A stretch of 10,781 bases of DNA from the NCBI GenBank assembly GCA_047618115.1, contig JBLHKV010000124.1, forward strand, positions 1-10,781, in the 5' to 3' direction. The notes below the pieces were generated by a model that had not been told where the DNA came from, did no database searches, and was given only the letters and a program-made list of their open reading frames with translations. Positions 1 through 7,092 of this stretch are shown piece by piece; within the stretch, counting starts at the first letter, position 1, and each line of letters opens with the position of its first letter. The DNA comes from CALJGI01 sp047618115 (lineage in GTDB: Bacteria > Pseudomonadota > Gammaproteobacteria > Pseudomonadales > Halieaceae). The position numbers were made by a program, and so were the translations under genes.

Positions 1-1320
1 AGTAAGCCGGCGCGGATCCAACAATCGTTCGAGTTCGGAACGAGGAATATCGCAAAGGGTCTCTGCCACATCGATCAATGGTTGACCTGATGCCGCTGCC
101 TGCTTAGCGATAATTGCCGCCAACTCATAGCCAATTATTGGATTCAAAGCGGTAGCAAGAATAGGATTGGTTGCTACCGCTGCGGCGACCCGGTCGGCAT
201 TCACCGACATACCGGTAACTGCCTTCCAAGCCAGTGCCTGGCAGGCACCGTCAAGTAGTTCAATACTCTGCAGCAAGTTGTAGGCAATAAGTGGCAACAT
301 CGTGTTGAGCTGAAAATTGCCAGACTGTGCGGCATAGGCAATAGTTAAATCGTTTCCCATAACCTGCGCGCATACCATCGCCACCGCCTCGGGAATAACC
401 GGATTTACCTTGCCAGGCATAATACTGCTGCCAGCTTGCAGCTCGGACAAACTAATTTCGCCAAATCCCGCACCCGGTCCGCTGTTCATCAACCTTAGAT
501 CATTGGCAATCTTGGACAGGGCAACCGCCAGCACTCTAAGCTGTCCGGACAGCTCAGTTGCGGTGTCCTGACAGGCAACCGCTGTCATTAAATTACTCCC
601 TGGGGCCAGCTTCAGCCCCGACAATTCGGACAGACGCCGGCAGGCCAGGCGAGAGAAATCTGGATGGGCATTGATGCCGGTGCCCACCGCAGTGCCGCCC
701 AAAGCCAGCTTACAAAGTCGCGGAAAAACGCTGATAATACGCTCAGCACACTCGTCTAACTGCGTTTCCCAGGCTGACAGCTCCTGTCCAAAGGTAATCG
801 GCATAGCGTCCATGAGATGGGTCCGGCCGGTTTTGACAATGTCGCCAATCTCCTCCCGCTTGGCTGCAAGCTGCTCTTGTAGCACCGTCAAAGACGGCAG
901 TAAGGTTTGTTCGATCGCGAGTGCAGTGCAGAGATGAATAGCGGTAGGCACCACGTCATTACTGCTCTGCCCCGCGTTCACGTGATCATTGGGGTGCACC
1001 TGTTTTTTACAGCGGTCGCTGGCAAATTTCGCCAAAATTTCGTTAACGTTCATGTGCGTGCTGGTGGCTGAGCCAGTCTGGAACACATCGAGGGGAAAAA
1101 GATCCATCGGCACGTCGGTGGCGAGTTCCGCGGCCGATGCCGCTATCGCTGCGGCAATCTCGTCCGGGAGGACACCCAAGTCTGCATTCGTTTCAGCCGC
1201 CGCCCGCTTGATCATAAGTAAGGCGCCAATGAATCGAGACGGCAGACGCAGGGAACTGATTTGGAAATTGTCCAAGGCAAGTCGAGTTTGCTCACCTAAA
1301 AACACCTTATCGCTCGACAC
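1..1320 (-). CDS. fumC: Class II fumarase (fumarate hydratase), C-terminus cut by window edge
   Basis: Class II fumarases interconvert fumarate and L-malate in the TCA cycle as soluble homotetramers. The 440 codons seen here are open throughout. Visible motifs are HPNDHVN (residues 109-115), QSSND (118-122), GRTH (165-168) and GSSIMPGKVNP (297-307). These match E. coli FumC H129/N131, S139-S140, T187-H188 and S318-K324-N326 with a constant offset of 20 and no indels; the H188 partner glutamate (E331) is E311. SSND rather than STND favours fumarase over aspartase. NPVIPEAV after the signature loop resembles mycobacterial-type fumarase more than E. coli FumC. Roughly seven residues are probably missing past the left edge. 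I chose the GTG at 1320 because GGGGAG lies 6 bases upstream (1332-1327). The N-terminus is about 20 residues shorter than FumC, and the frame stays open upstream, so an earlier start is possible. Odd residues: SAT and THMN where the family has SGT and SNMN. It is divergent from the FAD oxidoreductase. Confidence 0.93.
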   Translation of the reverse strand, partial: MSSDKVFLGEQTRLALDNFQISSLRLPSRFIGALLMIKRAAAETNADLGVLPDEIAAAIAASAAELATDVPMDLFPLDVFQTGSATSTHMNVNEILAKFASDRCKKQVHPNDHVNAGQSSNDVVPTAIHLCTALAIEQTLLPSLTVLQEQLAAKREEIGDIVKTGRTHLMDAMPITFGQELSAWETQLDECAERIISVFPRLCKLALGGTAVGTGINAHPDFSRLACRRLSELSGLKLAPGSNLMTAVACQDTATELSGQLRVLAVALSKIANDLRLMNSGPGAGFGEISLSELQAGSSIMPGKVNPVIPEAVAMVCAQVMGNDLTIAYAAQSGNFQLNTMLPLIAYNLLQSIELLDGACQALAWKAVTGMSVNADRVAAAVATNPILATALNPIIGYELAAIIAKQAAASGQPLIDVAETLCDIPRSELERLLDPRRLT

Positions 1321-1326
1321 TGTTGG

Positions 1327-1332
1327 CTCCCC
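1327..1332 (-). promoter_or_regulatory. Shine-Dalgarno deciding the fumarase GTG start
   Basis: On the minus strand GGGGAG stands 6 bases before the GTG at 1320-1318. It is the main reason for preferring this non-ATG start, since the frame continues open upstream without a stop and family homology would allow a longer N-terminus. Confidence 0.6.
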
Positions 1333-1359
1333 ACTACTAATGAACTGCGCAGACAGATA

Positions 1360-1379
1360 GTTTCCATACGCGTAGAAAC
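1360..1379. promoter_or_regulatory. Dyad GTTTC-N10-GAAAC in the fumarase/FAD-oxidoreductase spacer, candidate operator
   Basis: GTTTC (1360-1364) and GAAAC (1375-1379) are exact reverse complements. They enclose the perfect 8-base palindrome TACGCGTA (1367-1374), which is shifted by two bases from the centre of the outer arms. The site lies in the spacer between two divergent genes, the usual place for a shared operator. No regulator gene is adjacent, so the binding protein is unknown; chance occurrence is possible. Confidence 0.3.
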
Positions 1380-1404
1380 CGCTGATCGAGTGTATGATAA
1401 TCGA

Positions 1405-1414
1405 CACAATTGTG
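1405..1414. promoter_or_regulatory. Palindrome CACAATTGTG in divergent spacer, candidate operator
   Basis: This is a perfect 10-base palindrome, flanked by TCG (1401-1403) on the left and CGA (1415-1417) on the right, which extend the symmetry if one base (1404) is skipped. It lies just downstream of a -10-like TATGAT (1393-1398) on the plus strand, so a bound protein there could block transcription of the FAD oxidoreductase. A -35 partner at proper spacing is not convincing. Treat this as a candidate only. Confidence 0.3.
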
Positions 1415-1438
1415 CGAACACTGGGCAGCTTGGCAAAA

Positions 1439-2812
1439 ATGGCAAAAAACGATGAGCTGAGTTTCTGGTGGGCAGACCTCAAACCGACATACTTGGCAGC
1501 GTGTAGCACGGAACTTCCAGAAAAAACCGACATTGCGATTATCGGAGCCGGCTATACCGGCCTGTGGACCGCGTATTACCTGCTACAGGTAGATCCTAAT
1601 CTGTCCATCACCATCATTGAAGCGGAAACTCCCGGCTTTGGCGCCAGCGGCAGGAATGGAGGCTGGTGCGCGGGTGAAACAAGTGGTATGCACGACCAGA
1701 TTGCCGATCCAGCAAGCCGCGAATCCGCCCTGCGGCTGCAGCGGCAAATGTTCGATACTGTCGACGAAATTGCACGCGTCTGCGCACGGGAGAACATCGA
1801 CTGCCACTATGACAAAGGTGGGTCACTCCATGTCGCGCCAACACCATTTCACGCAAAGAAGATGCTCGATGAGCTGCAGCATCAGTACCGACATGGAGTG
1901 TCAGACGCCGATACCTATTGGATGGACGAAGCCACATCCCGCGACCGAGTGAACACCCGTGAAAACCACGGCGCTATCTACACGCCGCATTGTGCCGCCA
2001 TTCACCCACTGCGCCTGGTCCAGGGGCTGGTAGAGGTGTTAATTGCCAAAAAAGTCCGGATTGTCTGTAATACACCCGCTACTTCTATCCAACCCGGATG
2101 TATTAGCACGGCCCGCGGGCAAATCAAATGCCATACCGCTTTGCGAGCAACAGAGGCCTACACCGACACCCTCGCCGAAGATCGACTCAGCATCCTTCCC
2201 GTCTACTCGTTGATGGTCGCCACCGAACCACTGAGCACCTCACAGTGGAATCAAATCGGATTGCACCAGCGGGAGACTTTTGGCATGGCCCAGCGGGCGG
2301 TAACTTATGGCCAGCGAACACGCGACAACAGAATGGCCTTCGGCGCCAGGGGCGGTTATTTATTTGGTTCGCGGCTCAAACGTCACTTCACTCGGGACGA
2401 TCCGGCATTAGACCAGGTCGTGAAGACCTTGTATGACATATTTCCCGCGCTATCAAAACGGAAGATTGAACACGCGTGGGGCGGCATGCTGGGAGTACCA
2501 AGATCCTGGACACCCTATGTGCGGTTTGATCCTGCCACCCAAATCGGTTCGGCGGGCGGCTACGTGGGCGAAGGCGTGGCAGCGTCAAATCTGGCGGCGC
2601 GAACGCTGGCGGATCTGGCCCTACAGCGCGCAACTCCACTGACTGCATTACCGTGGGTCGATGCGAAATCGCGGCGCTGGGAACCAGAACCGCTGCGCTG
2701 GCTTGGCTATACACTGGCAAAGCATGCCGGAAATTGGGCCGATCGCAGCGAGAGAATCAACGGGAAAACGTCCGGCCTCGCCGGTCGAATTTACGACGCG
2801 CTCTCCGGATAA
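1439..2812 (+). CDS. FAD-dependent oxidoreductase of the DAO (D-amino-acid oxidase) family
   Basis: Proteins of this family oxidise amines or amino acids with bound FAD; the substrate here cannot be told. The 457-residue product has a Rossmann GAGYTG at residues 36-41, the ribose-binding glutamate E61 after the second strand, and the GASGRNGGW block at about 68-76 that marks the DAO/PuuB-like group. Near the C-terminus AWGGMLGVPR and the FAD-closing GGYVGEGVAASNLAARTLADL are clear, followed by a PWV...RRWEPEPLRWLG tail typical of a widespread uncharacterised proteobacterial clade. No signal peptide or membrane segment is evident, so it is probably cytosolic. The frame could also begin at ATG 1394, but that codon sits inside the -10-like TATGAT and would add 15 residues not expected from the family; 1439 is preferred, although its Shine-Dalgarno is weak. 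It converges with the M3 peptidase after 12 bases. PuuB (gamma-glutamylputrescine oxidase) is one possible role, but no puu genes are nearby. Confidence 0.9.
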   Translation: MAKNDELSFWWADLKPTYLAACSTELPEKTDIAIIGAGYTGLWTAYYLLQVDPNLSITIIEAETPGFGASGRNGGWCAGETSGMHDQIADPASRESALRLQRQMFDTVDEIARVCARENIDCHYDKGGSLHVAPTPFHAKKMLDELQHQYRHGVSDADTYWMDEATSRDRVNTRENHGAIYTPHCAAIHPLRLVQGLVEVLIAKKVRIVCNTPATSIQPGCISTARGQIKCHTALRATEAYTDTLAEDRLSILPVYSLMVATEPLSTSQWNQIGLHQRETFGMAQRAVTYGQRTRDNRMAFGARGGYLFGSRLKRHFTRDDPALDQVVKTLYDIFPALSKRKIEHAWGGMLGVPRSWTPYVRFDPATQIGSAGGYVGEGVAASNLAARTLADLALQRATPLTALPWVDAKSRRWEPEPLRWLGYTLAKHAGNWADRSERINGKTSGLAGRIYDALSG

Positions 2813-2824
2813 CTAACTGCCGCT

Positions 2825-4618
2825 CTAAAGTAGGTCTTCAAAGGCGTTTACCTGCGCCCGCGCAATGTCGATGCTCTTCAACCAGAAATCCGGTTGTCCA
2901 AGGTCGACTCCAAGGTGCTCTCGTGCCACTTCTTCAGCGGTCATGTTACCGGTAGATCTAAGCATTGCGACATAAGATTCAAAAAAATCGGCTCCGCGTT
3001 CCTTGCGCTGGGCATATACACCAAGACTGAAGAGGTAGCCAAACAGATAGGGGTAGTTGTAAAAGCTGGTGTCGGCAATACTGAAATGCGCTTTACTGGC
3101 CCAGAACATATCGTCGGCCCGGGTCATTGAGTCGCCATACCAGCGCGTCCACGTCTCACTCATTAATTGCCGAAGCGCAGGGACATCGAGTTCACCGCCC
3201 TGTCTCTGCTGATAAAAATCACGTTCGAACTCAAAGCGTACGGGTATATTAACCAGAAAACCCAGCGCCGCCGAGAGCTCTTCCCACAACATCAAGCGTC
3301 GCTCATAGTTAGACCCAGCTCTTTTCAAGAGTGCATCCCGGACCACACTCTCGGCAAATATTGAGGCGGTTTCCGCTAAGGTCATTGGATAATCGCTGTG
3401 GCTAAAGGGCATATCGCGCATTACCCAGGAGTGGTAAGCATGACCCAACTCGTGGGCCAGGGTGAGCACATCCGACATGCTGTTACCCCAGGTCATGAAC
3501 ACTACCGGGGTGCGGTGGGCAGAAAAACCACTACAAAAAGCCCCCAACTGTTTGCGCGGTTGCGGCGCTGCATCAATCCAGCGCCGCTCTACCATCATCT
3601 GGACAAACTCCCCCATCTCGGGATTTACCCCCGCGAAGCTCTCGCGGACAATTTCAATAGCCTCCGCAAAGCTGTAGTACGGCACCGATTCACCCGCAGC
3701 AGCAGGCATTGCCGCCAGCTGATCCCAGGGTTCCAGTGCTTCCGTGCCAAACACGGTCGCCATAAGCTTCGCGGCTTTGCGACCCACGTCGACGTTGTCC
3801 CACGCAACCTGCAGCAAACAATCCAAAGTACCGCGGTCGATACGACTCGCGTGCAGACTCGGGTCCAGAAAATGCACGTCAACGGTATGCGAGCGTTTTG
3901 CGTGTTCGCTGTGGCGCCACCCCGACAATGCGTTAAGTCCCGCCGCTATGGATTCTGAATGAGTTTCCATTTGCGCTCTGATACCGTGCCACGCTGGAGC
4001 TCTGCGCTGCGCATCACCGCCGTAGAGAATGCTGGCGGCCTGCGATATACCTACGGTTTCCTCGGTGCCGTCGGCGAGTTCGAGAGCGACATCCAGGCCC
4101 CCGGTGAGGCCATCGTAGAGTCGGCCCCAGGCGTTACGTCCATCGACGCTCATCGCAGCCAGTAATTGCTCCTCGGAAACACTCAACCTCGAATCCCGCA
4201 GCTTCCGCTGTTCCATTATTTCAAAACGGAAGCGTTCGAGGGGACCGCTCGCATCCGATCCCCCAAGCACGGCGTTCAAGTCGGCCTCATCGAACCGCAG
4301 GAGAGCATCTGCAAAGGGTTCCATTGCCTGAGTTAATTCCGATAGAAGCTTGTCTATCTGTCCGCTGAGGCGACGGGCCGGGCCGTCGGCGCTGTTAACT
4401 GCAACCAGACATCCGGCGTACTCCGCAAGGTTATAGGCGGCTATCAGGGCCCGCTCACCAGCACTGATGGCCTGCTGTAAAATTTCAATCTCGCTGCTGC
4501 GACCGTGCCAATTCGCGAGTACCAAGAGCTTGTTGCACACAAACGCAATATCAGTTTCAATTTGAGGGTCGTCCAATCCCGCATAGGCGATCGACAGATC
4601 CCATTCTGGCGCATTCAT
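2825..4618 (-). CDS. M3 family oligoendopeptidase (PepF-like zinc metallopeptidase)
   Basis: The product is a 597-residue cytosolic zinc peptidase of family M3B, which hydrolyses short peptides of about 5-20 residues. The zinc site is visible: HELGH at residues 389-393 gives two histidine ligands and the catalytic E390, and E416 in LAETASIF is the third ligand at the expected spacing. Upstream, GAFCSGF and PVVFMTWGNS match the strand that lines the active site in oligoendopeptidase F relatives. Downstream, YNYPYLFGYLFSLGVYA and the closing YVAMLRSTGNMTAEEVAREHLGVDL region are typical of the family. Length agrees with the pepF/M3 group. There is no signal peptide. It begins 18 bases after ampE ends and has only a weak Shine-Dalgarno, suggesting translation from the ampDE message. 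A role in clearing peptides released by cell-wall or protein turnover is inference. No intrinsic terminator is visible after its stop. Confidence 0.93.
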   Translation of the reverse strand: MNAPEWDLSIAYAGLDDPQIETDIAFVCNKLLVLANWHGRSSEIEILQQAISAGERALIAAYNLAEYAGCLVAVNSADGPARRLSGQIDKLLSELTQAMEPFADALLRFDEADLNAVLGGSDASGPLERFRFEIMEQRKLRDSRLSVSEEQLLAAMSVDGRNAWGRLYDGLTGGLDVALELADGTEETVGISQAASILYGGDAQRRAPAWHGIRAQMETHSESIAAGLNALSGWRHSEHAKRSHTVDVHFLDPSLHASRIDRGTLDCLLQVAWDNVDVGRKAAKLMATVFGTEALEPWDQLAAMPAAAGESVPYYSFAEAIEIVRESFAGVNPEMGEFVQMMVERRWIDAAPQPRKQLGAFCSGFSAHRTPVVFMTWGNSMSDVLTLAHELGHAYHSWVMRDMPFSHSDYPMTLAETASIFAESVVRDALLKRAGSNYERRLMLWEELSAALGFLVNIPVRFEFERDFYQQRQGGELDVPALRQLMSETWTRWYGDSMTRADDMFWASKAHFSIADTSFYNYPYLFGYLFSLGVYAQRKERGADFFESYVAMLRSTGNMTAEEVAREHLGVDLGQPDFWLKSIDIARAQVNAFEDLL

Positions 4619-4636
4619 TTCGGCTGTCTCACTACA

Positions 4637-5485
4637 TTAAATAACAATTGTCAAAACAGCGATGACACCGATCCAGGCAGCAGCGCTTCGGCTTAACAGC
4701 CCACTCAAATCTGCTATCGGGATAGCTCCCTGTTCACCCTCAAACTCACCCTCGCTGACGCTGGACATTGCCGCTTCCGCGCCCATCGATAACAGGTCTT
4801 CGGTCGGCTGATAAATATCCTGCAGGCTATCCGATAAAGGGGCCATGGTAGCGGTAAAGTTACCGGTCAGCGCAAAGGCAAAAACCAATAGACGCGAGGG
4901 CAGCCAATCCAGTGCATCGATAACTGTCTCCGCAATTTGTCCGTGTTCGGGACTGTCGTCGCGAGCGGTGAGCAGGTGCAGCAAGCGGTACAACAATGCC
5001 CCTGCGACGCCCAGTAAAATGAAGTAAAACACAACAGCAAACCATCGCTCAAAGCCACGGTAAAGCACTTCGCGTTTAACCTGATCGTGCAGAGCATCGA
5101 AATCATTGCCATCTGCTGCGTCCAGATCAAGCCCCATCTCGATACTCGCATACAAAAATGCGCCCTCGTTATCACCGCGCCGGCGACGAGAACCGTAGCC
5201 AGCGATCAAAGCGTCAAAGTCCCCACGACCAAAGGCGTAAAGCAAAACCACAACGCCTATTCCGAGATAGAGTAGTCCAAACAACGCGTCCTGTACTACG
5301 TTCGCCAGCAAAGCTACACCGACTGACGGGCACAGAACCAACAGAGCCACAGCTACCAGTGGTTGCTCGACTCGCTCACCGACCCAGGGGCACCAGCGAT
5401 CAAACCAATCGTCATTGTGTACTGGTGTGGCAGAACCCCAGTGCTGAACCAAGCCCCACGCCAGAATGATAGTGATAAAAGTCAT
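4637..5485 (-). CDS. ampE: AmpE-like inner-membrane protein
   Basis: AmpE is a polytopic inner-membrane protein encoded directly after ampD in many Gammaproteobacteria. It has been described as a signalling modulator of beta-lactamase induction, but its biochemical role is poorly defined. The 282-residue product has hydrophobic segments at about 43-61, 68-85, 149-170 and 268-282, with a weaker one around 194-208. The block with DALHDQVKREVLYRGFERWFA (split over about 130-150), followed by the FYFILLGVAGALLYRLL helix, matches the AmpE family, as does the DWLPSRL segment near 193. I chose ATG 5485 because it overlaps the ampD stop as ATGA and has GGGAGGG 5 bases upstream; an in-frame ATG 42 bases further upstream lies inside ampD and lacks this support. 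Sequence identity to E. coli AmpE looks low, so the call rests on both the motif block and synteny. Confidence 0.88.
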   Translation of the reverse strand: MTFITIILAWGLVQHWGSATPVHNDDWFDRWCPWVGERVEQPLVAVALLVLCPSVGVALLANVVQDALFGLLYLGIGVVVLLYAFGRGDFDALIAGYGSRRRRGDNEGAFLYASIEMGLDLDAADGNDFDALHDQVKREVLYRGFERWFAVVFYFILLGVAGALLYRLLHLLTARDDSPEHGQIAETVIDALDWLPSRLLVFAFALTGNFTATMAPLSDSLQDIYQPTEDLLSMGAEAAMSSVSEGEFEGEQGAIPIADLSGLLSRSAAAWIGVIAVLTIVI

Positions 5486-6045
5486 TGTCGCCCTCCCGTA
5501 TTCAGTGCGGAAAAGTAGGCGGACCAATCGAAGGCCGGCCCTGGATCGGATTTCCGACCCGGTGAAATATCAGCGTGTCCCACAATACGACCCATATCGA
5601 GCTGAGAATACTCCGCGAGCAAGACACGACTAACGTCTAGCAGACTACTATATTGTTGGCCAGTATAGGGCTCTGTGTCCGTGCCCTCCAGCTCAATTCC
5701 AATACTAAAGTCATTGCAGTTGACACGACCCTCAAAAGAGCTTTCACCAGCGTGCCACGCGCGTCGATGAAAGGGAACAAATTGCACAACTTCTCCGGTG
5801 CGTAAGATTAACAAATGCGCGGATACTTCCACCCCAATCAATGTGGAAAAATAGCCGTGTAGGCTACAGTCGAGACGATTGGTGAAGAAATCTTCTATAT
5901 AGGGCGTGCCATACTGCCCAGGAGGCAAGCTGATATTATGGATAACCAACAGGCTGACCGCACCTTCATCCGGTCGTTCATTGGCGTTGGCTGATGGGCA
6001 GTATCGGGCACCGCCTAACAACCCCTCAACAATATCCAATGTCAT
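5482..6045 (-). CDS. ampD: 1,6-anhydro-N-acetylmuramyl-L-alanine amidase AmpD
   Basis: AmpD is the cytosolic zinc amidase that cuts the peptide off anhydro-MurNAc during peptidoglycan recycling and so lowers the inducer of AmpR-type systems. The 187-residue protein is complete. The zinc ligands are H36 in LVIHNISLP, H157 in VGHADISPG and D167 in GRKSDPGPAFDW. The catalytic glutamate lies in IGIELEG (115-121), and K165 matches the conserved lysine of the GRKxDPG loop. AHLLILRTGEVVQFVPFHRRAWHAG (77-100, given here in outline) is the usual amidase_2 core. No signal peptide is present, which separates AmpD from the periplasmic AmiD group. AAGGGGCGAG directly before the ATG provides a Shine-Dalgarno. 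Its stop overlaps the ampE start by four bases, so the two are translationally coupled. No ampR or beta-lactamase gene is in the window, so a pure recycling role is the safer reading. Confidence 0.96.
   Translation of the reverse strand: MTLDIVEGLLGGARYCPSANANERPDEGAVSLLVIHNISLPPGQYGTPYIEDFFTNRLDCSLHGYFSTLIGVEVSAHLLILRTGEVVQFVPFHRRAWHAGESSFEGRVNCNDFSIGIELEGTDTEPYTGQQYSSLLDVSRVLLAEYSQLDMGRIVGHADISPGRKSDPGPAFDWSAYFSALNTGGRQ
5491..5497 (-). promoter_or_regulatory. Shine-Dalgarno deciding the ampE start, inside ampD
   Basis: GGGAGGG on the minus strand ends 5 bases before the ATG at 5485 and lies within the last codons of ampD. With the ATGA stop/start overlap it fixes the ampE start at 5485 and indicates translational coupling. 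Confidence 0.7.
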
Positions 6046-6086
6046 CTCGCCCCTTGTTCCAGCATGGGACCATGATACCTGCTAAA

Positions 6087-6115
6087 CCCCTGAGTTGCTC
6101 ATCTCGACACAGGGG
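6087..6115. other. Imperfect inverted repeat between the SDR gene and ampD, weak hairpin
   Basis: CCCCTG (6087-6092) pairs with CAGGGG (6110-6115). After one A/A mismatch two more base pairs (GT with AC) close an 11-base loop. On the minus strand it follows the SDR stop (6150-6148) and precedes ampD. Only TTTAG follows it, so it is at best a weak terminator; it could instead be an intercistronic hairpin or an operator for ampD. The rest of the 6046-6147 gap shows a -10-like TATCAT on the minus strand but no convincing -35. Confidence 0.35.
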
Positions 6116-6147
6116 CTATGAGGCCAAGGAAAACCACTGCGGTGTAA

Positions 6148-6921
6148 CTAAGCGCCGGGCATTCCCTTCATACGCTTGCCCGCAAACCAGCCTCCGTCAG
6201 CGACAAATTCGGAACCAGTGCTATAGCTGGCCTCATCGGTTGCGAGGAACAAAGTAACGTTGGCAACCTCGTGGGGACGACCGACCCTGGGGATCGGGAA
6301 ATCTGAATAAATAGCAGCGCTCATCTCTTCTTCGGTAAGACCAGTTCCCGCTCCACCCATCTCGGTGAATATCCCTCCGGGATGGACACTGTTGACCCGG
6401 ATACCGTACTGACCCAGCTCGATGGCAGCATTCTTGGTCAGTCCCCGTATCGCCCACTTAGTAGAGGAGTATGCCGACAACCCAGCAGCAGAATGCAGAC
6501 CATCGACAGAGGAAATATTGATAATTGAGCCTCCACCCGCCGCCTTCATGGGGTCGATTACGGCACGAATCCCCATGAAACTACCGAGAAGATTAACGTT
6601 AACTACGCGCATAAAGTCAGCGGGAGTGGTATCGCTAATCGAGGCAAGATGCAGAATTGCCGCATTATTCACCAGTACATTCAACGGCCCCAAGGTCTCC
6701 GCCAGCGCCACTACCGTATCCCAGTCCTGTTCGCTGCTCACATCCATGTGACTGAATACTGCAGCATCCCCTAATTCATCGGCGAGACGCTGGCCGTCCT
6801 CGTCCAACACATCACCAATTACCACGCTGGCTCCGTGTTCTACAAACAGTCTTACGGTGGCCTCTCCCATCCCGCGAGCGCCACCTGTCACAATAGCCAC
6901 CTTACCTGTCAATCGTCCCAT
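6148..6921 (-). CDS. SDR-family NAD-dependent oxidoreductase, 3-alpha(20-beta)-hydroxysteroid-dehydrogenase-like
   Basis: This is a 257-residue classical short-chain dehydrogenase. The cofactor loop TGGARGMG spans residues 12-19, D37 ends the second strand and favours NAD(H) over NADP(H), and D60 in HMDV contacts the adenine. NNAA (85-88) replaces the common NNAG. The catalytic tetrad is N110, S138, Y151 and K155 (YSSTK). Beyond the active site, IRVNSVHPGGIFTEM and the terminal GSEFVADGGWFAG follow the pattern of the Streptomyces 3-alpha/20-beta-hydroxysteroid dehydrogenase group, where Ser139/Tyr152/Lys156 occupy the same places one residue on. The substrate is therefore probably a secondary alcohol or ketone, possibly a steroid, but this is inference. 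I chose ATG 6921 because GGGAG lies 6 bases upstream and GRLTGKVAIVTGG is the normal SDR beginning. The frame stays open upstream into antisense of nadC, but that part resembles nothing. It is on the same strand as ampD, about 102 bases ahead of it. Confidence 0.93.
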   Translation of the reverse strand: MGRLTGKVAIVTGGARGMGEATVRLFVEHGASVVIGDVLDEDGQRLADELGDAAVFSHMDVSSEQDWDTVVALAETLGPLNVLVNNAAILHLASISDTTPADFMRVVNVNLLGSFMGIRAVIDPMKAAGGGSIINISSVDGLHSAAGLSAYSSTKWAIRGLTKNAAIELGQYGIRVNSVHPGGIFTEMGGAGTGLTEEEMSAAIYSDFPIPRVGRPHEVANVTLFLATDEASYSTGSEFVADGGWFAGKRMKGMPGA

Positions 6922-6927
6922 AACGTA

Positions 6928-6932
6928 CTCCC
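6928..6932 (-). promoter_or_regulatory. Shine-Dalgarno deciding the SDR start
   Basis: GGGAG on the minus strand lies 6 bases before ATG 6921-6919. It resolves the start of the SDR, whose reading frame otherwise continues upstream for another 130 codons through the nadC promoter region. Confidence 0.75.
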
Positions 6933-7008
6933 ATCGTGTGCCAAGTTTAAAACAGGTTACTCCCAAGCGACCCAACTCGCACCCTCGCCAACCTTCAAAG
7001 ACCTCCGA

Positions 7009-7046
7009 ATCAGCTGCTGGTATTACTAACAATACTGGCAGCTGAT
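7009..7046 (+). promoter_or_regulatory. 16-bp inverted repeat upstream of nadC: operator or 5'-leader hairpin
   Basis: The arm at 7009-7024 (ATCAGCTGCTGGTATT) pairs along its full length with 7031-7046 (AATACTGGCAGCTGAT) around the six-base loop ACTAAC. As plus-strand RNA this gives 16 pairs, two of them tandem U-G/G-U wobbles. As DNA it is a dyad with two mismatched positions. No T-run follows on either strand, so it is not an intrinsic terminator. It overlaps the candidate nadC promoter, which suggests an operator if transcription starts after TACAAT, or a structured leader if transcription starts upstream. Confidence 0.6.
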
Positions 7047-7051
7047 ACAAT
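7046..7051 (+). promoter_or_regulatory. Candidate -10 element of nadC
   Basis: TACAAT differs from the TATAAT consensus at one base and would place the transcription start about 35 bases before the nadC ATG. The -35 is poor: TTACTA at 7023-7028 with 17-base spacing matches only three positions, and it falls inside the inverted repeat. A weak -35 under a dyad would suit a regulated promoter. Confidence 0.4.
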
Positions 7052-7092
7052 CTATCGCCCTCGATCAGCATCACGAGAAAACTGTAACGCCA

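Noticed and set aside
1..1320. The class II lyase as aspartate ammonia-lyase, because of the aspartase-like NPVIPE after the signature loop.
   Set aside because: It has SSND rather than STND and FPLDVFQTGSAT; mycobacterial-type fumarases show nearly the same NPV(I/L)PEAV.
1617..5469. Several additional 60-110-codon open frames overlapping the main genes on either strand.
   Set aside because: They lie wholly within well-supported genes, have no family motif or ribosome site, and show the arginine-, serine- or proline-rich make-up of out-of-frame translation.
6064..6075. Small palindrome CATGG-GA-CCATG upstream of ampD.
   Set aside because: Five-base arms are expected by chance in a window of this size and no promoter element aligns with it.
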